Assembly: GCA_014381465.1 (NCBI GenBank)
Contig: JACNLP010000038.1
Span: forward strand, 1 to 43,071
Length of the DNA: 43,071 nucleotides
DNA from: Flavobacteriales bacterium
Lineage (GTDB): Bacteria; Bacteroidota; Bacteroidia; Flavobacteriales; BACL11
Reading direction: 5' to 3'
Below are positions 7,441 to 18,378 of the stretch, in pieces. How positions within the stretch are numbered: position 1 is the first letter of the stretch; every line of letters starts with the position of its first letter. A program made the translations under genes and the position numbers. The notes beneath the pieces were generated by a model, which ran no database searches, was not told the origin of the DNA, and saw nothing but the letters and a program-made list of their open reading frames with translations.

Positions 7441-8323
7441 ATCAGTATTGCTAAATGAGAGCGTGCAGGGGCTTAAAATAAATCCTAATGGAATTTATGT
7501 AGATGTAACTTTTGGAGCAGGAGGGCATTCGAAAGAAATAATTAAACAACTAAATACAGGAAAACTTTTTGCTTTTGATCAAGATTCAGATGCAAATGAA
7601 AATATTTTAGAAGAAGAAAACTTTAAATTGTTGAATGCAAATTTCAGAAACATTAAGAACTTTTTAAGAATGGAAGGGGTAATTGAGATAGATGGATTGT
7701 TAGCGGATTTAGGTGTTTCTTCTCATCAATTTGATATACCTGAAAGAGGATTTTCTACTCGATTTTCTGGACTATTGGATATGCGAATGAATCTTAATGC
7801 TGAACTGGATGCCAAGCATATTGTTAATAATTATTCTGAGCAAGAATTAGCAAATGTGTTTTTTGAATATGGGGAATTAAGAGAATCAAGAAAAATTGCA
7901 AATGCAATTGTGATTAGTAGAAAGGAAAGAGAGATTACAACCACCAAGCAGCTTTTAGATTGTATTGAGCATCTAACTATTGAAAGAAAAAGAAATCAGT
8001 TTTTTTCTAGAGTATTTCAAGCCATTCGTATTCAGGTGAATGATGAAATAGGGGCATTAAAAGAAATGTTAAATGCGGCAACCCATTTGCTAAAAGTGGG
8101 AGGAAGGTTGTCGGTTATTTCTTACCATTCCTTAGAGGATAGATTAGTAAAGAATTTGATAAAGAAAGGAAATGTAGAAGGGGATTTGAAAAAAGATTTC
8201 TATGGAAACCCTCAAAAATGTTTTAAAGAAATCAGCAAAAAAGTAATTATTCCATCAGAAAAGGAAATAAAAAATAATCCAAGAGCAAGAAGTGCAAAAC
8301 TTAGAATAGCAGAAAAAATATAA
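7427..8323 (+). CDS. rsmH: 16S rRNA (cytosine1402-N4)-methyltransferase RsmH
   Basis: 298 residues, typical length. It methylates N4 of C1402 in 16S rRNA using S-adenosylmethionine. Motifs: HKSVLLNESV at the N-terminus, the SAM-binding VDVTFGAGGHS, GLLADLGVSSHQFD, ERGFSTRFSGLLDMRMN and SYHSLEDRLVK. It is the second gene of the dcw cluster, overlapping mraZ by 14 bases. A 16-base gap precedes ftsL. Confidence 0.96.
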   Translation: MEYHKSVLLNESVQGLKINPNGIYVDVTFGAGGHSKEIIKQLNTGKLFAFDQDSDANENILEEENFKLLNANFRNIKNFLRMEGVIEIDGLLADLGVSSHQFDIPERGFSTRFSGLLDMRMNLNAELDAKHIVNNYSEQELANVFFEYGELRESRKIANAIVISRKEREITTTKQLLDCIEHLTIERKRNQFFSRVFQAIRIQVNDEIGALKEMLNAATHLLKVGGRLSVISYHSLEDRLVKNLIKKGNVEGDLKKDFYGNPQKCFKEISKKVIIPSEKEIKNNPRARSAKLRIAEKI

Positions 8324-8339
8324 TATAAAAGTCCGCAAA

Positions 8340-8654
8340 GTGCAAGAGAAAAATATTGTGTCAAAAATTTTTAAAGGTGAATTTCTTTCTAAAAAGGAAA
8401 ATCAAGAACATATCCCTTTTATTCTATTTGTTGTTGGCTTAGTCATCATCAATATTACGCTTTACTACAATGCAGAGCGACTTGCCAGAAATATAAATAA
8501 GGCAGAAAAGGATTTGTACGAGTTAAGGGTACAGTATATCACAACAAAATCGGAATTGATGGCGAAATATAAGAGGTCAACCATTGAAAGCACTGTGCAG
8601 GAAATGGGTTTAAAATCCTCTTTAATAGCACCAAGAATTATAGAAAAAAACTAA
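8340..8654 (+). CDS. ftsL: FtsL-like division protein
   Basis: 104 residues with one membrane segment (about 26-42, IPFILFVVGLVIINITL) followed by a coiled coil (NINKAEKDLYELRVQYITTKSEL). This bitopic layout and its position between rsmH and ftsI match FtsL, which with FtsB and FtsQ activates septal peptidoglycan synthesis. Primary sequence similarity among FtsL proteins is low, so the call depends on topology and position. It begins with GTG at 8340, and its stop overlaps the ftsI start by one base (TAATG). Confidence 0.8.
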   Translation: MQEKNIVSKIFKGEFLSKKENQEHIPFILFVVGLVIINITLYYNAERLARNINKAEKDLYELRVQYITTKSELMAKYKRSTIESTVQEMGLKSSLIAPRIIEKN

Positions 8655-10738
8655 TGAAAAAGCAAAAACAAAAAATGAATTGGAGATTGATATTCCTGTA
8701 TTTTTTTATGGTTCTTTTTGCTTTTATTATCTTATCACAAGTTTTTGTAATCCAGCAGTTTAAAGATTCCTTTAGTCAAAACCAACCAGAGTTTATTACA
8801 GTTCAAGCACCAAGAGGAAATATTTTTTCTGATGATGGAAGTCTGCTTGCAATATCCATGCCACTTTATGATGTTCATATTGATTTTAAAACTATTAATA
8901 AGGATACTTTTAGAAAGTACATCTCTCCACTTTCTAAAAAATTAGAAAGTTTTTTTGGTGATAAAACCGCTTTGGCCTATGAGATAGAGTTTAGAAATGA
9001 AAAAAAGAAAGGCACACAATACTTCTTTCTTCAAAAAAAGGCAACATATAATCAGATAAAGATATTAAAATCATTTCCTATTTTTAATAAAGGACAAAAT
9101 AAAGGTGGACTAATTTGTGAGAGAGAAGAAAACAGAAAATTACCTTTTGATTTATTAGCTAAAAGAACCATTGGCCTAGTAAGAGATGGGATAAAACCAA
9201 TTGGAATTGAAGGGGCTTATAACCAAATGCTGAAAGGAAAGAATGGGAGAAAATTAGTGCAGAAGATTGGAAAATCAGAACAAATCCCAATTAATTCTAC
9301 TGCTAATATTTTACCTAAACCCGGAGATGATGTGATAAGTACAATCAATGTTGATTTGCAAGATCTTGCTGAGCAATCCTTATCAAATGCTTTAGAAAAG
9401 CATAAAGCAGAATTTGGCTGTGTAATTGTAATGGAAGTAAAAACAGGAAAAATAAAAGCAATTGCCAATCTTAAAAGAACAGAGGATGGAAAATTTTCAG
9501 AACACTACAATTATGCAATAGGAGAGCATTCAGAACCAGGCTCTACTTTTAAATTGGCATCTATTTTAGCAGGACTAGAAGATGGACTTTTTAAATTATC
9601 TGATAGTGTAGATACTGAAAACGGAAGATTTAAATTTTATGACCGCACAATGGTTGATTCTAAAGTAGGGGGTTATGGAAAGATCACAATTGGAGAAGCC
9701 TTTGTATTATCATCCAATGTTGGAATTTCAAAAGTAATACATAATGCTTATGCAAAACAAGCAGAAAAATTTATTGACAGATTATATAAATTCCAACTCA
9801 ACACCCCTCTTAATATTGAAATTCCTACCCCAGAAAATCCTAAAATCAAAACCCCAAAAGATAGCGATTGGTCGGGTACTACTTTACCTTGGATGTCTAT
9901 TGGTTATGAACTGAAATTAACCCCATTGCATATACTTGCTTTTTACAATGCTATTGCTAATAAAGGGAGAATGGTAAAACCCATTTTTGTGAGTGGAATA
10001 AAAAGAAACGGAAAATTTATTGAGCAAAACAAAACGGAAGTTATCAATCCTGCGATATGTGGAAAAACAAATATCGAGAAAATAATTCCTTTAATGATAG
10101 ATGTAGTAGAAAGAGGGACGGCAACAAATATTAAGAGTAATCAGTATTCCATAGCTGGAAAAACGGGTACTTCTCAAATAAATTATTGGAAAAGAAAACA
10201 GGGAGAGCCAAAGAGTTATAACGCATCTTTTGCAGGATTTTTTCCAGCCGATAATCCTAAATATTCTTGCATAGTATTTATTCAAAATCCGAAAGAAAAT
10301 GGCTTTTATGGAGGAATAGTAGCTGCTCCTATTTTTAAAGAAATAGCCGATAAAGTGTTTGCATCCGACCTTGAATTGCATGAGGTATTTACATCAGAAA
10401 AAAATAGTAGTTCGCCATACACAAAAAATGGAAATAATGAAGATGTGCAAGCCGTATTTAGGGAGTTAGAGATTCCTTTTCAAGCCGACAATGCCAATTG
10501 GGTAATTGCAAATGCTAAGAAAGATGTAGTTGAGCTAAAAACACGAAAAATAGAAGAAGATTTAAGAAGTGGTTTCATCCCAGATTTAAGAGGAATGGGA
10601 ATTCAAGATGTGCTTTTTCTTTTAGAAAATAATGGTTTGAAGGTGAGTTTTTCGGGGAAAGGAACTGTAAAAAAACAAAGTATTCAAAAAGGAAAACAAT
10701 TTAAAACTGGCAATGAAATAATTTTAGAATTGGCATGA
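8654..10738 (+). CDS. ftsI: Septal peptidoglycan transpeptidase FtsI (PBP3) with C-terminal PASTA domain
   Basis: 694 residues. Order: short cytoplasmic tail, membrane anchor (about 12-34), class B PBP dimerisation region beginning with the RGNIFSDDG motif, then the transpeptidase domain with the active-site STFK (297-300), SSN (353-355) and KTG (503-505). A PASTA domain closes the protein (about 632-694, PDLRGMGIQDVLFLLENNGL). It cross-links septal peptidoglycan in the periplasm. The PASTA domain is absent from E. coli FtsI but common in Bacteroidota and Gram-positives. The gene overlaps ftsL by one base and murE by four. Confidence 0.96.
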   Translation: MKKQKQKMNWRLIFLYFFMVLFAFIILSQVFVIQQFKDSFSQNQPEFITVQAPRGNIFSDDGSLLAISMPLYDVHIDFKTINKDTFRKYISPLSKKLESFFGDKTALAYEIEFRNEKKKGTQYFFLQKKATYNQIKILKSFPIFNKGQNKGGLICEREENRKLPFDLLAKRTIGLVRDGIKPIGIEGAYNQMLKGKNGRKLVQKIGKSEQIPINSTANILPKPGDDVISTINVDLQDLAEQSLSNALEKHKAEFGCVIVMEVKTGKIKAIANLKRTEDGKFSEHYNYAIGEHSEPGSTFKLASILAGLEDGLFKLSDSVDTENGRFKFYDRTMVDSKVGGYGKITIGEAFVLSSNVGISKVIHNAYAKQAEKFIDRLYKFQLNTPLNIEIPTPENPKIKTPKDSDWSGTTLPWMSIGYELKLTPLHILAFYNAIANKGRMVKPIFVSGIKRNGKFIEQNKTEVINPAICGKTNIEKIIPLMIDVVERGTATNIKSNQYSIAGKTGTSQINYWKRKQGEPKSYNASFAGFFPADNPKYSCIVFIQNPKENGFYGGIVAAPIFKEIADKVFASDLELHEVFTSEKNSSSPYTKNGNNEDVQAVFRELEIPFQADNANWVIANAKKDVVELKTRKIEEDLRSGFIPDLRGMGIQDVLFLLENNGLKVSFSGKGTVKKQSIQKGKQFKTGNEIILELA

Positions 10739-12198
10739 AATCCCTAAAAGAAATATTATATAAAGTTGAAATTGTCAATGTAGTTGGCAGTACGGATTTA
10801 TCCATTTCAAGTATACAATTTGATTCCAGAAAGGTAAAGAAACAAAGTTTATTTGTAGCAGTAAAAGGAACACAAACAGATGGGTATCAGTTTATTTCAC
10901 AAGCCATCAATAATGGTGCTACGGCAATTATTACTGAGCAACTCCCTACTGATATAGTGTCAGATATCAGCTACATTATTGTAAAAAATTCTAGCAAGGC
11001 ATTAGCCATTTTAGCAGCAAATTATTTTGATAATCCATCTGAAAAATTAAAGCTTATTGGCGTAACGGGAACTAATGGAAAAACAACCATTGTTTCTCTT
11101 TTATTCCATCTGTTTTTAGGGATGAAGCAAAAAGTTGGAATGCTATCAACTATCCAAAATAAAATAAACAATACAACTATTGAGAGCACACATACGACAG
11201 GAGATGCACTTCAAATAAATAAGCTTTTATCTCAAATGGTTGAAAAGGGATGTGAGTATTGTTTTATGGAGGTTAGTTCTCATGCCATTGACCAAAACAG
11301 AATTATTGGACTTGCATTCGATATCATGGTTTTCACTAATATTTCTCACGACCATTTAGATTATCATAATACTTTCAATGAGTATATAAATGTGAAAAAG
11401 AAAGTTTTTGACCAATTACAATCTGATGCTATTGCTCTTGTAAATAATGATGACAAACACGGCATGAATATGCTAAGAGACACAAAAGCAAATAAGCAAA
11501 CCTATTCCCTAAAAAGCATGTCCGATTTTAAATGTAAAATTCTAGAAAATCGCTTTGATGGAATGCTTTTAAGTATCAATAATTATGATTTATGGACCAA
11601 ACTAATTGGGCAATTTAATGCTTATAATGTGTTGGCAGTTTATGCTGTTGGCAGGTTGCTAAATTGTGAGGAAGAAGAATTATTGGAAGGGATTAGTTTA
11701 CTCGATTCTGCCAGAGGAAGATTCCAATCGGTAAGAAATAAAGAAGGTATGACGGCAATTGTAGATTACGCCCATACGCCAGATGCTTTAAAAAATGTGC
11801 TTTCCACCATCAATAAAATAAGAACAGGAAATGAAAAACTGATTACGGTAATTGGTTGTGGTGGCGATAGGGATACCAAAAAACGCCCAAAAATGGCAGC
11901 AATAGCTTGCAATTTAAGTTCACAAGTAATTATTACTTCCGATAATCCAAGGTCAGAAAAACCAGAAAATATTATAGTCGATATGATGATGGGATTAGAT
12001 CCTGTTCAGAAAAAGAAAACTTTGGTAATCACCGACAGAAAACAGGCGATAAAAACAGCTTGCACACTTGCTGAAAATGGCGATATCATTTTGGTAGCTG
12101 GCAAAGGGCACGAAAAATACCAGGAGATAAAAGGGATAAAATATCCTTTTGATGATATGGATGAAATAAAAAAATCATTAAACCTAATTAAAAGCTAA
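10735..12198 (+). CDS. murE: UDP-MurNAc-tripeptide ligase MurE (meso-diaminopimelate adding)
   Basis: 487 residues with the three Mur-ligase domains: N-terminal UDP-binding ([20 protein letters not shown]), central ATPase ([10 protein letters not shown] at 109-118) and C-terminal domain. The DNPR motif at 403-406 (TSDNPRSE) is the known signature of enzymes that add meso-diaminopimelate rather than lysine. MurE acts in the cytoplasm in peptidoglycan precursor synthesis. It overlaps ftsI by four bases (ATGA) and mraY by one (TAATG). murF, which follows murE in many proteobacteria, is not in this cluster. Confidence 0.96.
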   Translation: MKSLKEILYKVEIVNVVGSTDLSISSIQFDSRKVKKQSLFVAVKGTQTDGYQFISQAINNGATAIITEQLPTDIVSDISYIIVKNSSKALAILAANYFDNPSEKLKLIGVTGTNGKTTIVSLLFHLFLGMKQKVGMLSTIQNKINNTTIESTHTTGDALQINKLLSQMVEKGCEYCFMEVSSHAIDQNRIIGLAFDIMVFTNISHDHLDYHNTFNEYINVKKKVFDQLQSDAIALVNNDDKHGMNMLRDTKANKQTYSLKSMSDFKCKILENRFDGMLLSINNYDLWTKLIGQFNAYNVLAVYAVGRLLNCEEEELLEGISLLDSARGRFQSVRNKEGMTAIVDYAHTPDALKNVLSTINKIRTGNEKLITVIGCGGDRDTKKRPKMAAIACNLSSQVIITSDNPRSEKPENIIVDMMMGLDPVQKKKTLVITDRKQAIKTACTLAENGDIILVAGKGHEKYQEIKGIKYPFDDMDEIKKSLNLIKS

Positions 12199-13436
12199 TG
12201 TTATATTACTTATTTGACTATCTACAAGAAACTTATAATTTTCCAGGAGCGGGGGTATTTCAGTATATTTCTTTTCGATCTGCAATGGCAGTGATTACTT
12301 CCCTTTTGGTGTCTATGGTTTTTGGGGGAAGAATTATTAAGCTAATTCGAAAAAAGCAAATTGGAGAAGAAATAAGAGAATTAGGCTTAGAAGGAGAAAA
12401 GCAGAAGCAAGGAACACCAACAATGGGTGGGCTGATTATTATTTCGGCAATACTGATTCCTACTTTTCTTTTTACCAAATTAGAAAATATCTATATCATC
12501 ATCATGATTATTTCTACTCTTTGGCTTGGAACGATTGGTTTTATTGATGATTACATCAAAGTGTACAAGAAAGATAAAGAGGGTTTGGCAGGAAGATTCA
12601 AGATTTTAGGTCAAGTTGGGCTTGGCATAATTGTTGGGTTGATTATGGTATTTCATGCTGATATTGTAGTAAAAGAACAATTAGCGGACCCCAAAATAAT
12701 TACTGAAACAAATTTATCTCTTGCCAATGAACATGGATTTGAACAAGAAGCGAAAAAATCTGCAAAAACCACCATTCCATTTGTGAAAAATAATGAATTT
12801 GATTATAAAATACTAACAAATTGGATGGGCGATATGGCACCAATCGCTTCCCTTATTTTGTTTGTGCTTATCGTGATTTTAATTATTACAGCAGTTTCCA
12901 ATGGAGCAAATATGACGGATGGATTGGATGGATTGGCAACTGGTACTTCTGCTATAATAGGAGCTACTCTTGCGGTCTTTGCCTATGTGTCTGGTAATAT
13001 AATGGCGGCCGATTATCTTAACATTATGTATATCCCAAATACTGGGGAGTTGGTAATTTTTATGGCATCATTTGTGGGAGCTTGTGTTGGCTTTTTGTGG
13101 TACAATTCCTATCCGGCACAAGTGTTTATGGGCGATACAGGCAGTTTATCGCTTGGCGGGATAATTGCTGTGGCGGCAATTCTTATTCGTAAGGAATTAT
13201 TGATACCAATTTTGTGTGGCATATTCCTGATTGAAAACCTTTCCGTAATTCTTCAAGTTGGCTATTTTAAATACACCAAAAAGAAATATGGAAAGGGAAA
13301 AAGGATTTTCAAAATGGCGCCTTTGCACCATCATTTTCAGAAGTTAGGCTATAATGAAAGTAAAATTGTAACGCGTTTTTGGATTGTTGGTATTATGCTG
13401 GCGATACTAACTATTGTAACGCTAAAATTAAGATAA
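12198..13436 (+). CDS. mraY: Phospho-MurNAc-pentapeptide transferase MraY
   Basis: 412 residues, polytopic membrane protein making lipid I from UDP-MurNAc-pentapeptide and undecaprenyl phosphate. Motifs: [11 protein letters not shown], the [14 protein letters not shown] aspartate pair, [16 protein letters not shown] and the C-terminal [10 protein letters not shown]. It is about 50 residues longer than E. coli MraY because of a hydrophilic insertion after the fifth-helix region (about 155-205), rich in charged residues; Bacteroidota MraY proteins usually carry such an insert. It overlaps murE by one base; murD begins 1 base after its stop. Confidence 0.96.
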   Translation: MLYYLFDYLQETYNFPGAGVFQYISFRSAMAVITSLLVSMVFGGRIIKLIRKKQIGEEIRELGLEGEKQKQGTPTMGGLIIISAILIPTFLFTKLENIYIIIMIISTLWLGTIGFIDDYIKVYKKDKEGLAGRFKILGQVGLGIIVGLIMVFHADIVVKEQLADPKIITETNLSLANEHGFEQEAKKSAKTTIPFVKNNEFDYKILTNWMGDMAPIASLILFVLIVILIITAVSNGANMTDGLDGLATGTSAIIGATLAVFAYVSGNIMAADYLNIMYIPNTGELVIFMASFVGACVGFLWYNSYPAQVFMGDTGSLSLGGIIAVAAILIRKELLIPILCGIFLIENLSVILQVGYFKYTKKKYGKGKRIFKMAPLHHHFQKLGYNESKIVTRFWIVGIMLAILTIVTLKLR

Positions 13437-13437
13437 G

Positions 13438-14760
13438 GTGGCAAAAAAAATAGTGGTTTTAGGAGCAGGAGAAAGTGGGATTGGAGCAGCTATTTTGGCA
13501 AAGAAAAAAGGCTTAGAAGTTTTTGTTTCAGATAGTGGAACAATAACAAAAGAAAATAAAAAAGTTCTTTCAAATAATGAGATTAAATGGGAGGAAGCAG
13601 GACACACATTGGAAAAGGTTTTACTGGCTGATGAAGTAATAAAAAGCCCGGGAATTTCTGATTCTGTTGAAATAATTCAACAACTAAAAAAAGAAGGAAT
13701 TCCTATGATTTCAGAAGTGGAGTTTGCTTTTAGATACACCAAAGCAAAAGTAGTCGCTATAACAGGAAGCAATGGAAAAACTACGACTACTTTACTTCTT
13801 GGGCACATCCTAAAAAAAGCAGGATTGGATGTGCTTATAGCTGGAAATATTGGTGTTGGTTTTGCCAAAGAAATTGCTAAAAGAGATTACGATTATATCG
13901 TTTTGGAATTGAGTAGTTTTCAACTGGATGGCATCAAAGAATTCAAACCAAATGTAGCTATTATACTCAACATTACTCCAGACCATTTAGAAAGATACAA
14001 CAATGATTTTAGCAAATATGTAGCATCAAAATTGCGCATAACAATGAATCAGAAAAAACAGGATGTGCTGATTTTTAATGCGGATGATAATCAGATAAAA
14101 AATTTAAAAACAAAAGCAAAAAGCATTCCATTTACACTTGAAAATCAAATAGATGGAGATGGTACTTTTTATAAAAATAATAAAATTAATATTAACCTAA
14201 ACAACAACAAAATGACAATTCAAGAATTAGCTTTACAAGGAAGACACAACATTTATAATTCAATGGCAGCAGCAATGGCTAGCAGAATATTAGATGTAAA
14301 AGATGGCATTATAAAACAAAGTATGCTCGATTTTCAAAATATTGAACACAGGTTGGAATATGTACTTACTGTTCATGGAATAGACTTCATTAACGATTCA
14401 AAAGCAACAAATGTAAATGCGACTTGGTATGCACTAGAAAGCATGACGAAATCAGTAATTTGGATTGTTGGAGGAGTAGATAAAGGAAATGATTATGATG
14501 AGATTCAGGAGATAGTAAAACAAAAGGTCAAAGCTATTATTTGTTTAGGCGATTCCAATAAGAAAATCCAGAAATATTTTAAGAAAATAGTCAGTAATAT
14601 TGAAACTGTAAGTAGTATGGAAGAAGCGGTAAGAATTTCCTATCAATTAGGTGATAAAGGAGATGTGGTTTTGTTATCTCCAACTTGTGCAAGTTTCGAT
14701 ATGTTTGACAATTTTGAACATAGAGGACAAACTTTCAAAAATCAAGTACGGAAATTATAA
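13438..14760 (+). CDS. murD: UDP-MurNAc-L-alanine:D-glutamate ligase MurD
   Basis: 440 residues. N-terminal Rossmann-like domain (VVLGAGESGIGAAILAKKKG), central ATPase with GSNGKTTTT, and KATN in the C-terminal domain (DFINDSKATNVNATWYAL), with SPTCASFDMFDNFEHRG near the end. It adds D-glutamate to UDP-MurNAc-L-Ala in the cytoplasm. It starts with GTG at 13438, two bases after the mraY stop codon begins its gap, and ftsW starts immediately after its stop. Confidence 0.96.
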   Translation: MAKKIVVLGAGESGIGAAILAKKKGLEVFVSDSGTITKENKKVLSNNEIKWEEAGHTLEKVLLADEVIKSPGISDSVEIIQQLKKEGIPMISEVEFAFRYTKAKVVAITGSNGKTTTTLLLGHILKKAGLDVLIAGNIGVGFAKEIAKRDYDYIVLELSSFQLDGIKEFKPNVAIILNITPDHLERYNNDFSKYVASKLRITMNQKKQDVLIFNADDNQIKNLKTKAKSIPFTLENQIDGDGTFYKNNKININLNNNKMTIQELALQGRHNIYNSMAAAMASRILDVKDGIIKQSMLDFQNIEHRLEYVLTVHGIDFINDSKATNVNATWYALESMTKSVIWIVGGVDKGNDYDEIQEIVKQKVKAIICLGDSNKKIQKYFKKIVSNIETVSSMEEAVRISYQLGDKGDVVLLSPTCASFDMFDNFEHRGQTFKNQVRKL

Positions 14761-15894
14761 ATGGATACCGTTCTAAAAAATATAAAATTAGAAGGAGATA
14801 GAACTATCTGGGGAGTAGTGTTTTTGTTATGTCTGTTTTCTGTGGTTATAGTATATTCTGCTGCAGGAATTTCAGAAATTTTCAAACATATTATAAGATT
14901 ATGTATTGGTTTGGCATGTATGTATTTGGTACATCAATTTAAGTTCAAATATTTTTCTCGGCTCGGAGTGTTAGGTTTTTGGGTAAGTATTATTCTTCTT
15001 ATTTTGGTTTTGATATGGGGCGTAAATATTAATGGCGCATCTCGTTGGCTGCCTATTGCAGGTCAGCAGTTTCAACCATCTGATATTGCTAAGCTTTCCA
15101 TTTTTCTTTTTACAGCTCGACAACTTAGCAAACAAAGAGATTTTTTAGATGACTTTAAAGGAGTGATTTGGCATGTATTACTCCCAATCTTAGCTATATG
15201 TATTTTAATTCTTCCTGCTAATTTTTCTACAGCAGCACTTGTTTTTATTAATGGTTTGGTGCTGATGTTTATTGCGAAAATTAATCTAAAATACATTTTT
15301 GGAATAGTTGGGATTGCACTTTTTGGAGGATTGATGTTGTATGGGACTGCTAAATTTATTCCAGGAATGAATAAAGTTATGCCCCGATCAGCTACTTGGG
15401 TAAGTAGAATTGATGGCTTTATTATTCCTTCTGAAAATCATAATTTAGACCAAGGATATCAATCCAATCAAGGAAAAATAGCAATACATAATGGTGGTAT
15501 TTTTGGAGTAGGGCCTGGTAAAAGTGTGCAAAGATATTTTGTGTATGCGAGTTCTTCCGATTTTATTTTTGCTATAATGGTGGAAGAATACGGAATGATA
15601 ATAGGTGCTTTTCTGCCAATTTTACTTTATATGATTCTCTTTTTTAGAGCTGTAAAAATTACAACAAGAAGTGAGAGTTATTTTGGAGGATTAATCGCAT
15701 CAGGTTTAGCTTTTTCATTAGTGTTTCAAGCCATGATAAATATGGCAGTTGCAGTAGGTATTTTGCCCGTTACTGGGCAAACTTTACCATTAATTAGCAT
15801 GGGAGGAACATCTATTTTGTTTACCTGTATTACTATTGGAATTATACTTAGTGTGAGTAGGGATTCATCAGACAGAAGATATGAAACAGCTTAA
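14761..15894 (+). CDS. ftsW: Peptidoglycan glycosyltransferase FtsW (SEDS family)
   Basis: 377 residues with about ten membrane segments. SEDS signatures include NGASRWLPI, the QPSDIAKLSIFLF segment, the HNLDQGYQSNQGKIAIHNGGIFGVGPGKS loop that contains the catalytic region, and the C-terminal LPVTGQTLPLISMGGTS. FtsW polymerises lipid II at the septum together with FtsI. It starts directly after the murD stop and overlaps murG by 14 bases, fitting the division-gene order. Confidence 0.95.
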   Translation: MDTVLKNIKLEGDRTIWGVVFLLCLFSVVIVYSAAGISEIFKHIIRLCIGLACMYLVHQFKFKYFSRLGVLGFWVSIILLILVLIWGVNINGASRWLPIAGQQFQPSDIAKLSIFLFTARQLSKQRDFLDDFKGVIWHVLLPILAICILILPANFSTAALVFINGLVLMFIAKINLKYIFGIVGIALFGGLMLYGTAKFIPGMNKVMPRSATWVSRIDGFIIPSENHNLDQGYQSNQGKIAIHNGGIFGVGPGKSVQRYFVYASSSDFIFAIMVEEYGMIIGAFLPILLYMILFFRAVKITTRSESYFGGLIASGLAFSLVFQAMINMAVAVGILPVTGQTLPLISMGGTSILFTCITIGIILSVSRDSSDRRYETA

Positions 15895-16984
15895 AGTAAT
15901 AATAAGCGGAGGAGGAACGGGAGGACACATCTTCCCTGCACTTGCAATTGCGAAAGCATTAGAGAAAAAAGTAGATAATATTGAGATTTTATTTGTTGGT
16001 GCAAAGGGGCGAATGGAAATGGCTAAGATGCCTGCAGAAGGATATAAAATTAAAGGATTATGGATAAGCGGTTTTCAAAGAAGAATTTCAATTGACAATT
16101 TATCTTTTCCTTTTAAAGTGATAAATAGTTTACTAAAAGCTAAAAAAATAATAAAAAATTTCAAGCCAGATATTGCAATAGGAACGGGGGGATATGCAAG
16201 CGGACCACTACTTTTTGTGGCGGCAAAAAGCAGTATTCCTACTTTGGTGCAAGAGCAAAACTCCTATCCAGGAATAACCAATAAAATACTATCTAAAGTA
16301 GTGAATAAAATATGCGTGGCTTATGATAATATGGAAAGGTTTTTCCCAAAGAATAAAATTATTTTTACAGGAAACCCGATTAGGCAAGATGTATTGGAAT
16401 TTGCCAGCAAAAAACAGTTGGGCATCACTCATTTCAATTTAGATGAAAACAAAAAAACAGTACTTGTAATTGGAGGTAGCTTAGGGGCAAGAACCATTAA
16501 TAAAGCAATTGATAAAAACATTAATTTTTTTGGAGAAAACAATTTGAATCTGATTTGGCAAACGGGAATTAGTTATCAGGAGAAAGCAGAACAAACGGTA
16601 AAATCAAAATCAGCAAAAGGAATTAATACTTATGCCTTTATAAAACAAATGGATTTAGCTTATGCAGCAGCAGATATTATTATTTCAAGGGCTGGTGCAA
16701 TTGCAATTTCTGAACTCTGTTGTATTGGAAAAGCATGCATATTAATTCCATCTCCAAATGTGTCAGAAGATCATCAAACAAAAAATGCACAAGCGGTAGT
16801 TAATAAAAAGGCAGCACTGCTGGTAAAAGACAAAGAGGCAGCTAGTAAATTAGTTAATTGTTTGCAGAAGCTGATTGAAGATAATAGATTACAGACTGAG
16901 CTTTCTGAAAACATAAAAAAAATAGCAGTAACTAATGCATCAGAGAGCATTGCAAATGAAGTATTAGCACTTATAAAAAAATGA
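15881..16984 (+). CDS. murG: UDP-GlcNAc:lipid I N-acetylglucosaminyltransferase MurG
   Basis: 367 residues, GT28 fold. N-terminal ISGGGTGGHIFPALAIA motif, GTGGYASGPLL, the QEQNSYPGITNK acceptor motif, GGSLGAR in the C-terminal domain, and SRAGAIAISEL, which contacts UDP-GlcNAc. It makes lipid II on the cytoplasmic face of the inner membrane. It overlaps ftsW by 14 bases and murC by four. Confidence 0.96.
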   Translation: MKQLKVIISGGGTGGHIFPALAIAKALEKKVDNIEILFVGAKGRMEMAKMPAEGYKIKGLWISGFQRRISIDNLSFPFKVINSLLKAKKIIKNFKPDIAIGTGGYASGPLLFVAAKSSIPTLVQEQNSYPGITNKILSKVVNKICVAYDNMERFFPKNKIIFTGNPIRQDVLEFASKKQLGITHFNLDENKKTVLVIGGSLGARTINKAIDKNINFFGENNLNLIWQTGISYQEKAEQTVKSKSAKGINTYAFIKQMDLAYAAADIIISRAGAIAISELCCIGKACILIPSPNVSEDHQTKNAQAVVNKKAALLVKDKEAASKLVNCLQKLIEDNRLQTELSENIKKIAVTNASESIANEVLALIKK

Positions 16985-18378
16985 ATTTAGATTTATACAA
17001 ACATATTTATTTACTAGGAATAGGAGGTGTTGGCATGAGTGCTTTGGCAAGGTATTTTAATGCTCATGGAAAACAGGTGAGTGGTTATGATAAATACAAA
17101 TCACCTCTTACTGAAAAATTAGAAAAGGAAGGTATTTCTATTCATTATAAAGATGATGTAAGTCAGATAAAAACGGAAGTAAAAGAAGTAAAATCCACAG
17201 AGTTATTGGTGATTTATACCCCCGCAATTGATGATAATAATACGGAATACCACTTTTTTAAAGAAAAAGGAATCATCCCAGTAAAGCGTTCTCAAGTTTT
17301 GGGAATGATAACACGCCAAAGCTATACAATTGCAATTGCAGGAACGCACGGTAAAACCACAACCGCTTGCCTTCTTACTCATATTTTAAAATCTGCTGAT
17401 ATTGATTGCACTGCTTTTTTGGGTGGAGTGAGCAAGGATTTTAATAGCAATTTAGTACTAGCTAATAAAGGAAATATTGTAATTGTAGAAGCAGATGAAT
17501 ATGATCGATCTTTTCTTTCGCTTTATCCTGATATTGCAGTAATTACTTCTGTTGATGAGGATCATTTAGATGTTTATGAGGATAAAAAATCCTTGGAGAA
17601 GGCATTTCTAAAATTTGCTACCCAAGTAAAGCAAAAAGGATTTTTGTTGGTGCAAGCTGGCGTGAAAACAGAATTTGAAAAACCAGATGCGGGTGCTTTA
17701 ATGTCTTATTCTGCTACTAAGCAAGCCGATTATTATGCTAAAAATATTGGCATTAGTAATAACAAAACAAAATTTGATATTGGAGTTTTGGATATTCTTC
17801 CTGGTATGGTTTATGAAAGAAAAATAACTAACTTACAGATAGAAATGCCTGGAAAACACAATATTGAAAATGTATTGGCAGCATCTGCTGTGGCATGTTT
17901 TTTGGGTGCAACTTGCGATAATGTGCAAAAAGCAATTAGTACTTTTAAAGGTGTAAAAAGAAGATTTGAAATTCATTTGCAAAATGATAAGATTACTTTT
18001 ATTGATGATTATGCCCATCATCCTAAAGAAGTAAAACTTACAATACAAGCAGTAAAAGATTTGTATGTAAACAAAAAAATAATGGTTGTTTTTCAACCAC
18101 ATTTATTTTCCAGAACTAAGGATTTTGCGGATGAATTTGCAGAGAGCTTATCCTTAGCAGATGAATTAATTTTACTGGAAATATATCCGGCAAGAGAAAA
18201 GCCAATAGATGGAGTAAGCTCAAAAATGCTATCGGAAAAATGCACAATTGAGAATGAAGTTTGCAGCAAACAAGAGCTAATAAGTGTGCTGCAGGAAAAG
18301 GATTTTCAGGTGCTTTTAACTCTTGGTGCAGGTGATATAAGCACTATGGTACAACCTATTAAGGAATTGTATAACTAA
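16981..18378 (+). CDS. murC: UDP-MurNAc:L-alanine ligase MurC
   Basis: 465 residues. GIGGVGMSALARYF at the N-terminus, ATPase motif GTHGKTTTACL, VEADEYDRSFL, DDYAHHPKEVK and FQPHLFSRTKDF are all canonical for MurC. It adds L-alanine to UDP-MurNAc, the first peptide step. It overlaps murG by four bases (ATGA) and ftsQ by one. murB and ddl, which follow murC in many other bacteria, are missing here. Confidence 0.96.
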   Translation: MNLDLYKHIYLLGIGGVGMSALARYFNAHGKQVSGYDKYKSPLTEKLEKEGISIHYKDDVSQIKTEVKEVKSTELLVIYTPAIDDNNTEYHFFKEKGIIPVKRSQVLGMITRQSYTIAIAGTHGKTTTACLLTHILKSADIDCTAFLGGVSKDFNSNLVLANKGNIVIVEADEYDRSFLSLYPDIAVITSVDEDHLDVYEDKKSLEKAFLKFATQVKQKGFLLVQAGVKTEFEKPDAGALMSYSATKQADYYAKNIGISNNKTKFDIGVLDILPGMVYERKITNLQIEMPGKHNIENVLAASAVACFLGATCDNVQKAISTFKGVKRRFEIHLQNDKITFIDDYAHHPKEVKLTIQAVKDLYVNKKIMVVFQPHLFSRTKDFADEFAESLSLADELILLEIYPAREKPIDGVSSKMLSEKCTIENEVCSKQELISVLQEKDFQVLLTLGAGDISTMVQPIKELYN